Shown here piece by piece: positions 9,703 through 19,493 of a stretch of DNA of 64,000 nucleotides. The notes beneath the pieces were generated by a model. It had not been told where the DNA came from. It did no database searches and worked only from the letters and a program-made list of their open reading frames with translations. Within the stretch, counting starts at the first letter, position 1; the number at the start of each line of letters is the position of its first letter. The stretch lies in contig NC_018868.3 of NCBI RefSeq assembly GCF_000305785.2, positions 1,660,001 through 1,724,000 on the forward strand, read 5' to 3'. Made by a program: the position numbers and the translations under genes. Origin of the DNA: Simiduia agarivorans SA1 = DSM 21679. Lineage in GTDB: Bacteria; Pseudomonadota; Gammaproteobacteria; Pseudomonadales; Cellvibrionaceae.

Positions 9703-11978
9703 CCCCTACCTGGCCCATACACGGCGGGATTCACCCGGCCGAAAACAAACATCAGTCAATGCAACTGCCACTGGCCGACGTGAGCCTGCCGGACGAGTTG
9801 GTGCTGCCGCTGAATATGCACCTGGGCGCCCCAGCCGAGCCCATCGTTGCGGTGGGCGATCGCGTACTCACCGGCCAGATGATTGCCGAACCGGTGGGAC
9901 CTTTTTCTGCTGCCGTGCACGCCAGCAGCTCTGGCACCGTCACTGCCATTGAAGACCGTCCATTGCCGCATCCGTCCGGTATGCGCGGCCTCTGCATTGT
10001 GATTGCCACCGACGGCAAAGACGAATGGGTTGAACTGACACCCTGCGATGACTACCGCGCGGTGGCACTGCCCGATCTGGTGGAGCGCATCCGACGGGCC
10101 GGCATTGCCGGCATGGGCGGCGCCGGCTTTCCCACCGCCATCAAGGTGGCACCGAAAGCCAATCAGCCCATCAAAACACTGATATTAAATGGCACCGAGT
10201 GCGAACCCTACATCACCGCCGACGACCGGCTGATGCAGGATTTTGCCGCCGAAGTGGTTGCCGGCGCCGAATTGCTCGCGCACCTGCTGCACCAGCCCGA
10301 ACAGATTCTGATTGGCATTGAAGACAACAAACCCGATGCCATTGCCGCGCTCAAAAAAAGCCGCGCAGAACACCGCGGTGAACGTCGTAGTGTTTCCCAC
10401 CAAATATCCCTCTGGCGGGGAAAAACAACTCATCCAGATTCTCACCGGCAAAGAAGTGCCGAGTGGAAAAATTCCGGCCGACATCGGCATCGTAGTGCAA
10501 AACGTCGGCACCGCCGTGGCCGCCTGGCGCGCCATTGTGAAGGGCGAGCCGTTGATTTCGCGCATTACCACGGTGGTGGTGAAGCGCTTGAAGTCCAACG
10601 CAATGTACAGGTCCGCCTGGGCACCCCAATCGGCCATGTACTCAAAGAGCACGGCTTGCGTGCCGCCGACGTGGCCCGCCTGATCATGGGCGGCCCCATG
10701 ATGGGCTTCACACTCGAAACCGAAGCGGTGCCGGTGGTAAAAACCACCAACTGCATTCTCGCGCCCACGCAACAAGAATTGCCGCCGCCGCCACCCGCGC
10801 AAGCATGCATTCGTTGCGGCCTGTGTGCGGAAGCCTGTCCGGCCAGTTTATTGCCGCAACAACTTTACTGGTACGCCGACGCCGGCGAACACGACAAGCT
10901 GGAAGCTTACAATCTGTTCGACTGCATCGAATGCGGCGCCTGTGCCTACGTGTGCCCTTCGTCCATTCCGCTGGTGCAATACTATCGCGCCGCCAAAGGC
11001 GAGATCCGGCAGGCACGCGAAGACAAAATCAAATCCGACCGCTCGCGCGAGCGCTTCGCGTTCCGGCAGGAGCGATTGGCAAAAGCCGAAGCAGAAAAAG
11101 AGGCCAAGCGCCAGGAACGCGCCCGCGCCGCCGAAGCCGCGAAAGCGCGTATGGCGGAACAACAAGCCGCCAACCCGGCCGCGCCCGCCAATGACCCGGT
11201 GGCCGCCGCCATTGCCCGTGCCAAAGCCCAACAACAGAACGCCCAACAGGCGCCTGGCGATCAGCGCGAGAAACTCGAACGCCAGCTGGCCTCCGCCAAA
11301 AGCCGGCTGAGTTTGTGCGAAGAAAAAATTGCCAGCGCCGAATCGGAAGAACAAGCCGAAAAATTCCGCGCGGCAGTAAAAGCCGCCGAACTCAAAGTGG
11401 CCGAGTGCGAACAAAAACTTGCCGCCCTGGCCTCAGCCGCGCCAGCGCAAGCTGAAACTACGCCTTCCGACGACCCGGTAGCGGCCGCCATTGCACGCGC
11501 GCAAGCGAAGATGACGATGAGCCCTGCGGAAAAACTGCAGTCCTCACTGGAATCCTTGCAACAGCGCCTCGGCAAAGCGGAAGAAAAGCTCAACGAAGCC
11601 AAAGCCGCCGGCGACAGCAAAGCCGATGCCCTGCAAACCGGCGTGGACAAACTCAAGCAAAAAATTGCCGACACCGAAGCGGAACTGAAAGCGCTGGCAC
11701 CTGCCACGCCTGCCCCCGCACCGGCACCCGCCGAACAAGACGCCGCTGCCAGCGCCATTGCCCGCGCCCAGGCGCGCGCCGCCGAAATGGCGAACATGAG
11801 CGAAGGCGACAAGCTGCGCGAGCAACTTCAGTCGCTCACCGGCCGACTGGAAAAAGCCCGCGCCAAACTCGCCACCGCCGAAGCCGAAGGCAGCGACCAT
11901 GTGGACGCACTGCGCACCGGTGTGGACAAGCTAGAAACCAAACTCCGCGAAACCCAAGCCAAACTGGAAAACGCCTGA
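9699..11978 (+). CDS. rnfC: Rnf complex subunit C, carrying an internal out-of-frame segment
   Basis: The open frame gives 759 residues. The N-terminal part has the RnfC/NqrF-like flavin and NADH region with [16 protein letters not shown] near 128-145. Two [4Fe-4S] motifs ([12 protein letters not shown] and [12 protein letters not shown]) lie near residues 370-420. The C-terminal ~300 residues are an Ala/Glu/Lys-rich coiled coil with three repeats of a [16 protein letters not shown] block, as in long-tailed gammaproteobacterial RnfC. Between about 10358 and 10580 the expected sequence ([29 protein letters not shown]) is in another frame, so about 74 residues are scrambled unless the two indels are sequencing errors. 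Confidence 0.93.
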   Translation: MTPTWPIHGGIHPAENKHQSMQLPLADVSLPDELVLPLNMHLGAPAEPIVAVGDRVLTGQMIAEPVGPFSAAVHASSSGTVTAIEDRPLPHPSGMRGLCIVIATDGKDEWVELTPCDDYRAVALPDLVERIRRAGIAGMGGAGFPTAIKVAPKANQPIKTLILNGTECEPYITADDRLMQDFAAEVVAGAELLAHLLHQPEQILIGIEDNKPDAIAALKKSRAEHRGERRSVSHQISLWRGKTTHPDSHRQRSAEWKNSGRHRHRSAKRRHRRGRLARHCEGRAVDFAHYHGGGEALEVQRNVQVRLGTPIGHVLKEHGLRAADVARLIMGGPMMGFTLETEAVPVVKTTNCILAPTQQELPPPPPAQACIRCGLCAEACPASLLPQQLYWYADAGEHDKLEAYNLFDCIECGACAYVCPSSIPLVQYYRAAKGEIRQAREDKIKSDRSRERFAFRQERLAKAEAEKEAKRQERARAAEAAKARMAEQQAANPAAPANDPVAAAIARAKAQQQNAQQAPGDQREKLERQLASAKSRLSLCEEKIASAESEEQAEKFRAAVKAAELKVAECEQKLAALASAAPAQAETTPSDDPVAAAIARAQAKMTMSPAEKLQSSLESLQQRLGKAEEKLNEAKAAGDSKADALQTGVDKLKQKIADTEAELKALAPATPAPAPAPAEQDAAASAIARAQARAAEMANMSEGDKLREQLQSLTGRLEKARAKLATAEAEGSDHVDALRTGVDKLETKLRETQAKLENA
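10358..10582 (+). other. Segment of rnfC read in the wrong frame (paired indels)
   Basis: An A7 run at 10353-10359 appears one A too long, and the GGTGGTGGTG tract at 10572-10581 appears one G too short. Removing one and adding the other restores a continuous RnfC sequence through [17 protein letters not shown] and [14 protein letters not shown]. The conserved sequence between them is intact in frame 1. Confidence 0.85.
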
Positions 11979-11979
11979 C

Positions 11980-13041
11980 ATGGCCCTGATGCGCATTACC
12001 TCGCCCCACGCCACCGGCAGCAACCGCACCCAGAAAGTGATGCTGACCGTGTGCCTGGCCACCCTGCCCGGCCTGCTGGCGATGACCTGGTTTTTTGGTG
12101 TAGGGCCCATTATCAACGTGGTGCTGGCCGGCCTTTACGCCATGCTGTGGGAAGCACTGGTACTGCGTTTGCGCAAACGCCCGGTTGGATTTTTCCTGCG
12201 CGATGGCAGCGCCTTGCTCACCGGCATTTTGCTGGGACTTGCGCTACCACCCTATTGCCCCTGGTGGTTAATTTTAATCGGTACCGGCTTCGCGGTAGCC
12301 ATTGCCAAACAACTTTACGGCGGTCTCGGCCAGAACCCATTTAACCCCGCCATGGTGGGTTACGTGGTGTTACTTATCTCGTTTCCGGTGGCCATGACCC
12401 AGTGGCCACTACCGGAAGCCGCGCTCGCCGCCAGTCACCGTTTGCCGTCACTGACTGAAAGTATCAGTCTGGTGTTCGGCACCGGCACGGTTGCCGATGC
12501 CTACACCGGCGCCACACCGCTGGATGCGTTCCGGCAAAACAATGGGTTGCTGGTGCAAGACCTTTATGCGGACGCCAGCGTGTTTGCGCACGGCCAATGG
12601 GCCGGCATCGGATTTGAGTGGGTCAACCTCGGCTTTCTGATGGGGGGGTTGTTTTTATTACAACAGCGTCTGTTCACCTGGCACGCGCCGGTGGGTATGT
12701 TGGGCGCACTGGTGCTGTTGTCGGCAGTATTTTATGACGGCGGCAGTTCCAACTCCGCCGGCTCGCCGCTGATGCATTTGCTTTCCGGCGGCACCATGTT
12801 GGGCGCGTTTTTTATCGTGACCGACCCGGTGACTTCCTGCACCTCCAACCGAGGCCGTTTGATTTTCGGTATCGGCGTGGGTGTGCTGGTGTTCTGTATC
12901 CGCACCTGGGGCAACTACCCCGACGCGGTGGCCTTTGGCGTATTGCTGATGAATTTTGCCGCACCGTTCATCGACTACTACACACCACCGCGCACCTATG
13001 GCCACGAACGCGCGCGCAGTGTGCGGGAGAAAGCCGAATGA
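11980..13041 (+). CDS. rnfD: Rnf complex membrane subunit D
   Basis: A 353-residue integral membrane protein with about nine or ten helices, homologous to NqrB. The FMN attachment motif is in DAYTGATPLDAFR near residue 180, where the Thr after GA is the usual covalent FMN-phosphate site. Further family blocks are LGQNPFNPAMVGY and the cysteine-containing TDPVTSCTSNRGRL. It starts one base after the rnfC stop and overlaps rnfG by 4 nt. It is the likely ion-translocating subunit. Confidence 0.95.
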   Translation: MALMRITSPHATGSNRTQKVMLTVCLATLPGLLAMTWFFGVGPIINVVLAGLYAMLWEALVLRLRKRPVGFFLRDGSALLTGILLGLALPPYCPWWLILIGTGFAVAIAKQLYGGLGQNPFNPAMVGYVVLLISFPVAMTQWPLPEAALAASHRLPSLTESISLVFGTGTVADAYTGATPLDAFRQNNGLLVQDLYADASVFAHGQWAGIGFEWVNLGFLMGGLFLLQQRLFTWHAPVGMLGALVLLSAVFYDGGSSNSAGSPLMHLLSGGTMLGAFFIVTDPVTSCTSNRGRLIFGIGVGVLVFCIRTWGNYPDAVAFGVLLMNFAAPFIDYYTPPRTYGHERARSVREKAE

Positions 13042-13673
13042 AACTGACGCACTCCATCAGTAAAAACAGTTTCCTGCTCGGTTGCTTTGCACTGATTACT
13101 GCAGGCCTGCTGGCGAGCGTTAATCAGGTTACCAAAGGCCCCATTGCCGAGGCCGAACGAGCTGCGGCCCAGAAAGCCTTGCTGGAAATTCTGCCGCCCC
13201 ACACCCATGACAATCAATTGCTGGATGACACGCTGGCGCTAACCGATGCATGGCAAAAACAACTCAATAGCAATGCCGACGCCAATATCCACCTCGCGCG
13301 TCAAAACGGTCAGGTGGTTGCAGCAATCATTCCTGTCACGGCCCCCGATGGCTACAGCGGCAACATAAAAATGATTGTGGGCGTCAATCGCGATCTGACC
13401 ATCGCCGGTGTGCGCGTGCTGACCCACTCTGAGACGCCCGGACTCGGCGACAAAGTAGAACTGAAGAAGTCCAACTGGATCTTGTCCTTCAATGGCAAAA
13501 CCCTGAGCAACACGCGCTGGCAAGTGAAAAAAGACGGCGGCGACTTCGACCAGTTCACCGGCGCGACAATCACACCCCGTGCCGTAGTCAAACAGACAAA
13601 GCGGGCATTGGCGTTTGCCAAAGAAAATTATTCGGTGCTTTTTTCCGACGCAGGTGGCAAGCATGACAACTGA
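13038..13673 (+). CDS. rnfG: Rnf complex FMN-binding subunit G
   Basis: A 211-residue protein with one N-terminal membrane helix and a periplasmic FMN-binding domain. The covalent flavinylation motif [11 protein letters not shown] ([12 protein letters not shown]) lies near residue 178 and the [13 protein letters not shown] block upstream, both diagnostic of RnfG/NqrC. It needs ApbE for FMN transfer; no apbE is in the window. The start overlaps rnfD by 4 nt, and the end overlaps the rnfE start by 11 nt. Confidence 0.95.
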   Translation: MKLTHSISKNSFLLGCFALITAGLLASVNQVTKGPIAEAERAAAQKALLEILPPHTHDNQLLDDTLALTDAWQKQLNSNADANIHLARQNGQVVAAIIPVTAPDGYSGNIKMIVGVNRDLTIAGVRVLTHSETPGLGDKVELKKSNWILSFNGKTLSNTRWQVKKDGGDFDQFTGATITPRAVVKQTKRALAFAKENYSVLFSDAGGKHDN

Positions 13674-14424
13674 AGCCATAACAGACAATATTCCCGCGGC
13701 TACAACGCCAACGGTAAAAACCGATTACGCCGCCATTACAAAAAATGGTTTGTGGACCAACAACCCGGCGTTGGTTCAACTACTGGGACTGTGTCCGCTG
13801 CTGGCCGTTTCCGGCTCTGTAGTGAACGCGCTCGGCTTGGGACTGGCCACCATGATGGTGCTCGTCGGCTCCAATGGCGTGGTGTCCTTGATTCGCAATC
13901 AGGTCAGCGACGCGGTAAAACTCCCTGTATTTGTCATGGTTATTGCTGCGTTCACCACTTGCACTGAAATGTTGATGAAAGCGTTTACCTACGAGCTGTA
14001 TCAGATTCTCGGTATTTTTATTCCACTGATCGTTACTAACTGCGCGATTCTGGGTCGCGCCGATGCTTTTGCCTATAAACAAAAATTACTGCCATCATTG
14101 GTTGATGGACTGATGATGGGGTTGGGATTTTTACTGGTGTTAATTACCCTTGGCGCGGTAAGGGAATTACTCGGTCAAGGCACACTGTTCGCCAACATGG
14201 ATTTACTTTTCGGCGCACACGCCGCTAACTGGACACTTGTTTTATTGAATAATTATTCCGGTTTTTTGGTGGCCATTCTTCCGCCCGGCGCATTTATTGT
14301 TACCGGCTTTTTAATCGCGATAAAAAACATCATCGACAAAAGAGCCAAAGAAAAACGTGACAAAATGGCGGAAAAAACTGTCAAGGGCAGCAAACGCGTG
14401 AGAACCACCGGCACAATTAGCTGA
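13663..14424 (+). CDS. rnfE: Rnf complex membrane subunit E
   Basis: A protein of about 253 residues, homologous to NqrD and paralogous to RnfA, with six helices. Signatures are [22 protein letters not shown] and [18 protein letters not shown]; the conserved Cys residues are the presumed [2Fe-2S] ligands shared with RnfA. I place the start at the ATG at 13663 (MTTEAITDN), inside the end of rnfG; the frame is open further upstream but that extension is antisense to nothing conserved. It has a somewhat long N-terminal extension and a basic C-terminal tail. It ends the Rnf operon; nth, often next in Enterobacteria, is absent. Confidence 0.94.
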   Translation: MTTEAITDNIPAATTPTVKTDYAAITKNGLWTNNPALVQLLGLCPLLAVSGSVVNALGLGLATMMVLVGSNGVVSLIRNQVSDAVKLPVFVMVIAAFTTCTEMLMKAFTYELYQILGIFIPLIVTNCAILGRADAFAYKQKLLPSLVDGLMMGLGFLLVLITLGAVRELLGQGTLFANMDLLFGAHAANWTLVLLNNYSGFLVAILPPGAFIVTGFLIAIKNIIDKRAKEKRDKMAEKTVKGSKRVRTTGTIS

Positions 14425-14451
14425 CTGTTTCGCAAAATTCCTGTTTTTCTA

Positions 14452-14479
14452 TTCCCAAACGAAAAATTCCCGTTACAAT
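14452..14479 (+). promoter_or_regulatory. Possible sigma70 promoter for the TetR gene
   Basis: TTCCCA at 14452-14457 and TACAAT at 14474-14479 are separated by 16 nt, about 110 nt upstream of the regulator start. The -10 is good and the -35 weak. Confidence 0.35.
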
Positions 14480-14587
14480 GCTTTTGCACATAACGGTTGA
14501 GCCTATGTAGCCAATCGGCCAAAGCGTCCGGAGAGACCTTACAAAAAGTACGGAATTTTTCGTTTACTTACATTTGAGGGAAAGGGA

Positions 14588-15283
14588 ATGACAGCAGCAG
14601 TTAGCCAGTCTAAGACTGACAATATCGAATTTCAGGGAAGGAAGGCCCAGCGTGCAGACAGCCGTGAGCGTCGTCGCGCTATTCTGGAGGCCACCCTGCG
14701 AATCGTTGTCCGCGATGGTATTCGCGGTGTTCGCCACAGGGCGATAGCAAAGGAGGCCAACGTACCCCTGGCCGCCACCACCTACTATTTCAAAGACATC
14801 AATGAGTTGGTGTGCGACGCGTTTAACCTGCACGCGCAAGACAGCATCAAGCACACCGAAGAACTGGAAGAATCTGGTTTTGCGGCGCTGGAAAAACTCA
14901 AAGGTGCCAACCTCGCCGACCCGCAAATTTTTGACTTGCTGGTCAACGCACTGACCAATGCCATCATGACCCACATCAGAAGCCAGGTTGAAAGTCGCGA
15001 CCGGCGGGTCATTGAACACACGTTCAAAACTGAAGCGCTGCGGAATCCGGTACTGGCAAAAACGGCGTGCATCCCGCAAGCCAGCACCACCGGCTCCATC
15101 GTCAGCTTTTTCAAACTGCTGGGCTCAAAAGAACCGGAAGCTGATGCGCATATTGTGCACGGGGTGATTCTTTACATGGAGTACCAGCTCTTGCTCGGTC
15201 AGGAAATGATGGCCATTGAGATGGCCCACAAATCCATCCGGCGGATGATCTCGCAGCTACTGGCCCTCTCGGTCAAAAAATGA
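14588..15283 (+). CDS. TetR-family transcriptional regulator
   Basis: A 231-residue protein with an N-terminal TetR helix-turn-helix (RRRAILEATLRIVVRDGIRGVRHRAIAKEANVPLAATTYYFKDINEL, about 28-75) and an alpha-helical ligand-binding domain. TetR proteins are usually ligand-responsive repressors of nearby genes. The neighbours are rnfE upstream and a TonB-dependent receptor downstream, but no matching operator can be assigned. The ATG at 14588 follows GAGGGAAAGG, a strong ribosome site. A terminator follows directly, so it is a single-gene unit. Confidence 0.9.
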   Translation: MTAAVSQSKTDNIEFQGRKAQRADSRERRRAILEATLRIVVRDGIRGVRHRAIAKEANVPLAATTYYFKDINELVCDAFNLHAQDSIKHTEELEESGFAALEKLKGANLADPQIFDLLVNALTNAIMTHIRSQVESRDRRVIEHTFKTEALRNPVLAKTACIPQASTTGSIVSFFKLLGSKEPEADAHIVHGVILYMEYQLLLGQEMMAIEMAHKSIRRMISQLLALSVKK

Positions 15284-15287
15284 TCTC

Positions 15288-15314
15288 AAAAGGCAGCCTC
15301 TGGCTGCCTTTTTT
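15288..15314 (+). terminator. Rho-independent terminator after the TetR gene
   Basis: AAGGCAGCC / GGCTGCCTT stem with a 3-nt loop followed by a T-run, starting 5 nt after the stop codon. Confidence 0.9.
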
Positions 15315-15400
15315 ATGTAAACCAGCCCGGACCAACCCCGCGGCAACCCCCTGACATAACCAAGCCGCCTTTCACCAAGCCTCATCCGGCAAACAAGCTA

Positions 15401-15428
15401 TTGCACATTTGTTCAATTTAGATACAGT
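15401..15428 (+). promoter_or_regulatory. Possible promoter for the TonB-dependent receptor
   Basis: TTGCAC at 15401-15406 and TACAGT at 15423-15428 with a 16-nt spacer. A perfect 10-bp palindrome TTGGTACCAA (15486-15495) lies between this promoter and the start codon and may be an operator. Nothing else is evident in the 277-nt gap. Confidence 0.4.
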
Positions 15429-15560
15429 AGAGTTATCTGGCGGGATAGATGTGACCCGTTAGTCTACTTATGAGCGGATGGTACATTGGTACCAACTGCT
15501 GTTAAGCTACCTCCGCGCCCGCCAGGGAGCCAGTCACAATAACAATGAAGGAGAGACATC

Positions 15561-18164
15561 ATGCGTCGCACAACCCCTATGCTGGCAGCCAGCATCGCGG
15601 CGATTATCGCCGCCCCCTCAGTTGCCCAGGAATCACTGGCACTGGAAGAAATTGTGGTCACAGCCCAAAAGCGGGCAGAAAGTATTCAGGATGTACCCAT
15701 CGCCATTTCCGCCTTCGATGCAGGCGCAATTAAAAACACCGCGTCAAAAAACATCGATGACCTCTCCGTCTTCACGCCGGGTTTTGAGGCCAACAACAAC
15801 AACGTAACCCAGCCCAGCTACAACGTGCGCGGCATCGGCTCCAATAACTTCGGTGCCGGTGACGAGTCCTCAGTCGCGGTTTACGTGGATGGCGTTTACA
15901 CCACCCGCTCCGGCGGTGCACTGGTGAATTTTGCCGATGTGGACCGGGTTGAAATTCTGAAGGGCCCGCAAGGTACCCTGTTTGGTCGTAACGCGGCCGC
16001 AGGCGCCATTCACATCATCACCAAAAAGCCCGAGGAAGAAAATTCCGGTTTGGTGCGCCTGCGTCTGGGCACCTATGGCCAACGCGACTTTGACGGCGCC
16101 TTCAATACCGCCCTGTCCGATGATGTATTCCTGCGCGCCTCTGTGGGTTACCAGAAAAACGATGGCATTTTCAAAAACGGCAACGGCGGCAACGACTATG
16201 AAGCCGACGACAGCCTGACCTTCCGCGGCGCACTGCTGTGGAATGCCGGCGACAACACCGAAGTGATTGTGCGCGCCGATGCCAACAGCCTGGAGCAATC
16301 CAATTCACCCGGCTCGTCCACCAACCCCACCGCTAATCCGATGGGATATGACGATCCCTATGGTCCTCATTACGTGGACACCGACGCCTTTGAAAAGCGC
16401 GATTTGTGGGGCAGCTCGCTGGAGATCAATCACGACCTCAATGAAAACCTGACGTTTACCTCCATTACCGCCTATCGCACCTTCGATACCCTGAACCGGG
16501 AAGATGAAGATGGCTCCGATAGCCTCTATTACTTTGCCGAATCCGATAACGTGGAAGAGCAAAGCCAGTTCTCCCAGGAATTCCGTTTCAGCTACGTGGG
16601 CGACGACCTTAAGTGGACGTCGGGCGTGAGCTACTTCAAAGAGGATATCGAGCAGAATCACATCATCCGGTTTAACAAGGAAACGCTCGAGCAGTTTGCC
16701 ATTACGCTGGTTGCTCAGGACCCGAGTTTTGCCGGTGCGGTTGAGCAGATCAGCCAGATAGAACAGAGCCTGGGCGGCAGTGCTGTAACGCTGGATATGG
16801 ATTCAGTGTCTTCAGGTTTGTTCATTACCGGTGACGCAACACAGGCCGCTAATCTGAATGGCTGGGCCGCAGCCGTAGCAGGCGCCGCCGGCGTGTATGC
16901 TCCACACCCCAGCTTGCCAGGCTGTGCCGTAGTGCCGCCGGGCACCTGTGCCAACGGCGTTACCACTTTCCCACGCCTTCCCTACGTAATGGGTGATGCA
17001 TTAGCAATCTTCCTCGACAGCTCCTTCGGCACCAACTTCGGTATCGGCGCTGCGGGCGGAGGCCTGGCGGGCGAATTTGCGGGCGACACCACCTGGACCG
17101 AAAGCACCCATAACAAAGGCTCCACCACCAGCTGGGGCGCCTACTTCGACGGCACCTACAGCCTGACCGAAACACTGGATCTGACCTTTGGCCTGCGCTA
17201 CACGCGCGACAGCAAAGACTTCACCGTCTCCAGTGCTTACCAGAACACGCTCGGCGGCATTCCGCTGGCGCTGGCCTTTACCTCGGCCGGTGAAGAGAGC
17301 GGCAAAAACAGCTGGACCGCCTGGACACCGCGCGTTGCGCTGAACTGGCACGTGGCCGAAGACGTCATGCTCTACGCCACCGCTGCCCAGGGCTTTAAAG
17401 CCGGCGGCTTCAATAGCTTCCTGCTGCCCTCAGACACAGACCCCACCGTGGCGCAATCGCTGCTGCCGTTTGATGAGGAAAAGGTCAACAACATCGAAGC
17501 CGGCGTGAAGTCCACGCTGCTCGACGGCCGCGTGCGGCTGAATGGTTCTGTATTCAGCTATGTGTACGATGGCCGCCAGGACCTCGACCTGGTGGATTCC
17601 TTCACCGTGTCCGCACAGCAGGTACTGCCGGTATACGCCGTGCGCAACTCCGACCTGGAAGGCCAGGGCTTTGAGGTGGATGCCACTTGGCTTGTGAACG
17701 AAAACTGGATCCTGGGCGGCAACTACGGTTACACCGAAACCGAGTACACATCCTATGGTCTGTTCCCACTGGAAGACCCGGCACCCGCACCAGAAGGCGA
17801 TGACGTGACCGGCCTGCCCGCTTCGAGCGTACCCGAGCACAAAGCCAACCTGTTCGTTCAGAACAATTTCTCGGTGGGCAATCTGGGCGAGATCCAGACC
17901 AACGTGAACTGGAACTTCACCGGTGAGCGCACCCAATCACTCGGCACCGTGGGCCTGGAAAAAATCGACGCCTTCCAGATCGTCAACGCCCGCTCCGCGC
18001 TGGTGTCGGCAGACGGTGACTGGGAACTCGGCATCTGGGCAAAAAACCTGCTGGATGAAGAATACCTCTACGGCGTAGGGGGCACCGGCTCCGCCATCGG
18101 CTCCAAAAATGCCGAACGCGCCGCCGGCCGTACCTACGGCATGGATTTCATCTACAACTTCTGA
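15561..18164 (+). CDS. TonB-dependent outer-membrane receptor
   Basis: An 867-residue protein with a signal peptide (MRRTTPMLAASIAAIIAAPSVA) followed directly by a TonB box-like segment EEIVVTAQKRAESIQDVPIAIS. The plug domain occupies about 45-155 (VRGIGSNNFG, VEILKGPQGTLFGRNAAAGAI). The 22-strand barrel ends in an aromatic residue (YGMDFIYNF). This CirA/IroN-like subgroup with the VPIAISAF motif is abundant in marine proteobacteria and imports siderophores, vitamin B12 or carbohydrates; the substrate cannot be told. The ribosome site AAGGAGA precedes the ATG. It stands alone between two terminators. Confidence 0.93.
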   Translation: MRRTTPMLAASIAAIIAAPSVAQESLALEEIVVTAQKRAESIQDVPIAISAFDAGAIKNTASKNIDDLSVFTPGFEANNNNVTQPSYNVRGIGSNNFGAGDESSVAVYVDGVYTTRSGGALVNFADVDRVEILKGPQGTLFGRNAAAGAIHIITKKPEEENSGLVRLRLGTYGQRDFDGAFNTALSDDVFLRASVGYQKNDGIFKNGNGGNDYEADDSLTFRGALLWNAGDNTEVIVRADANSLEQSNSPGSSTNPTANPMGYDDPYGPHYVDTDAFEKRDLWGSSLEINHDLNENLTFTSITAYRTFDTLNREDEDGSDSLYYFAESDNVEEQSQFSQEFRFSYVGDDLKWTSGVSYFKEDIEQNHIIRFNKETLEQFAITLVAQDPSFAGAVEQISQIEQSLGGSAVTLDMDSVSSGLFITGDATQAANLNGWAAAVAGAAGVYAPHPSLPGCAVVPPGTCANGVTTFPRLPYVMGDALAIFLDSSFGTNFGIGAAGGGLAGEFAGDTTWTESTHNKGSTTSWGAYFDGTYSLTETLDLTFGLRYTRDSKDFTVSSAYQNTLGGIPLALAFTSAGEESGKNSWTAWTPRVALNWHVAEDVMLYATAAQGFKAGGFNSFLLPSDTDPTVAQSLLPFDEEKVNNIEAGVKSTLLDGRVRLNGSVFSYVYDGRQDLDLVDSFTVSAQQVLPVYAVRNSDLEGQGFEVDATWLVNENWILGGNYGYTETEYTSYGLFPLEDPAPAPEGDDVTGLPASSVPEHKANLFVQNNFSVGNLGEIQTNVNWNFTGERTQSLGTVGLEKIDAFQIVNARSALVSADGDWELGIWAKNLLDEEYLYGVGGTGSAIGSKNAERAAGRTYGMDFIYNF

Positions 18165-18190
18165 TTTGACCTTTGCGTGTCATATTTTCA

Positions 18191-18212
18191 GGGGCCTCCG
18201 GCCCCTTTTTTT
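18191..18212 (+). terminator. Rho-independent terminator after the receptor
   Basis: GGGGCC-TCC-GGCCCC hairpin followed by seven T, 27 nt after the stop. The following stretch to 18373 contains two AGGGATGG repeats (about 27 nt apart) and no supported gene. Confidence 0.9.
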
Positions 18213-18373
18213 ATGTCCAGGGATGGACTGTATGCCGAAAGGAGCCAGGGATGGCGATTCGGCGCGTTGCAGATCACTCGGATACAGTTCAAGTTGCTCT
18301 AGCGAACTTCCGGACCAGTCTCAAAACCCTTCGCGCAAAGCATTACGGATGGCCGCCCGTACTCCAACGGCTC

Positions 18374-19168
18374 TTACTGCCCCGCCCCACCATACCAATC
18401 CACCAAACCATAGCGTGCCATCAATGCCGCCAGTCGGCCATCGGCGCGCATGCGCGCAAGCCCCGCCTCAAACTGCGCCAACCATTGGCGATTTGCCGGG
18501 GTATCACGCAGACCAATGTACAAGGGCCGGGGCTCGGTAATGACCCGCTGCCAGAACGCCACATCGGGAAACTCCTGATGCAACAGGTGCTTGATCACTT
18601 GCGGGTTTTCCATTGCCGCACTGACCCGACCGGCAATCAGCATGCGCACCAACAAGGCCGACGCGTTCTCGCCGGCCACGGTCACAACGCCGCCGGGTTC
18701 CCGCGTTTTTCGCGCCGCCAGGTATTGCTCATAGGCGCTTGCCGGCGCGAGCGGAAAGGTCACCACCCCCAGCCGGTAGCGATCTAACCAATCGAAAACC
18801 GTAGTGGTGGAAGACGCGGCAGGTAAAGGCTCAAGACTGGTGATGGCCACCGTATCAAAACCAATAACCGATGAAAGCAACAGCCCTTCGGAGCGCCGTT
18901 GACTCACCGCCAGGATACCATCGGCCTGCGCCTGCCGGACCATCACCAGTGCCCGCTCCCACGGGTACACAGCGTATGTCACACGGGTGGACGCATCCGC
19001 TGTGGCCGCGCGCACCAGATCGACCAGATACCCCTCCTGCGGCGCACCCACCGCACAGACAAAAGGGCAATAGAGATCGCTCACCAGTTTGACGGTGTCT
19101 GTTTCCGCTCTAGGCAATGAACTCAGGCTCAGCCACACCAGAAGGGATGTGAAAACCCCCAGCCGCAT
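18374..19168 (-). CDS. Periplasmic solute-binding-like protein (SBP_bac_3 type)
   Basis: A 264-residue protein with a signal peptide ending near residue 21 (LSSLPRAETD). The body resembles family-3 binding proteins: EGYLVDLVRAAT, YPWERALVMVRQAQADGILAVS and a C-terminal LARMRADGRLAALMARYG. No ABC permease or ATPase is adjacent, so it is an orphan. Such orphan proteins are common in marine gammaproteobacteria and may act as sensors or in unknown uptake. It is transcribed towards the receptor terminator and diverges from the cytochrome cassette. Confidence 0.75.
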   Translation of the reverse strand: MRLGVFTSLLVWLSLSSLPRAETDTVKLVSDLYCPFVCAVGAPQEGYLVDLVRAATADASTRVTYAVYPWERALVMVRQAQADGILAVSQRRSEGLLLSSVIGFDTVAITSLEPLPAASSTTTVFDWLDRYRLGVVTFPLAPASAYEQYLAARKTREPGGVVTVAGENASALLVRMLIAGRVSAAMENPQVIKHLLHQEFPDVAFWQRVITEPRPLYIGLRDTPANRQWLAQFEAGLARMRADGRLAALMARYGLVDWYGGAGQ

Positions 19169-19342
19169 GCAAGCTCCCCAATAAAAAGGATTTAAACGCT
19201 ATAAAACCATAGCCCAATTCCGCCACCCATTAACACATTGAGCACCGGAACCGCCCCCGGCGGTTACCCGACATTGGTGCCAGATTCGTGACCGCAACCC
19301 CCATTTCGTTCATGAAAAAGAACCAAATATGACCTCAGGCGC

Positions 19343-19370
19343 TTTCATGGTCGAACCAACCCTGTATAAT
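19343..19370 (+). promoter_or_regulatory. Promoter region of the cytochrome cassette
   Basis: A consensus TATAAT at 19365-19370 has a weak -35 (TTTCAT at 19343-19348, 16-nt spacer). The 325-nt gap between the divergent genes also holds TGACAACGTTTA at 19410-19421, which resembles half of the LacI-type palindrome found at 56380, and CACGAACGTAC at 19386-19396, also present in the rnf leader. Confidence 0.45.
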
Positions 19371-19493
19371 TAGATTCATGACTGGCACGAACGTACCAAC
19401 TAAGAATAATGACAACGTTTAAGCTCGCGACCACCGGCGCAATCGCGCGGCGAGTCCCGGCTAGACTGAAGTTTGCCAACAGAGGGAATCATC

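Noticed and set aside
10353..10359. Programmed ribosomal frameshifting in rnfC
   Set aside because: A second, opposite shift would be needed 220 nt later at a non-slippery sequence; paired indels or sequencing errors explain it better.
18213..18373. Possible small gene after the receptor terminator (MAIRRVADHSD...)
   Set aside because: The frame runs on antisense into the binding-protein gene and has no known match; AGGGATGG repeats suggest a non-coding repeat.
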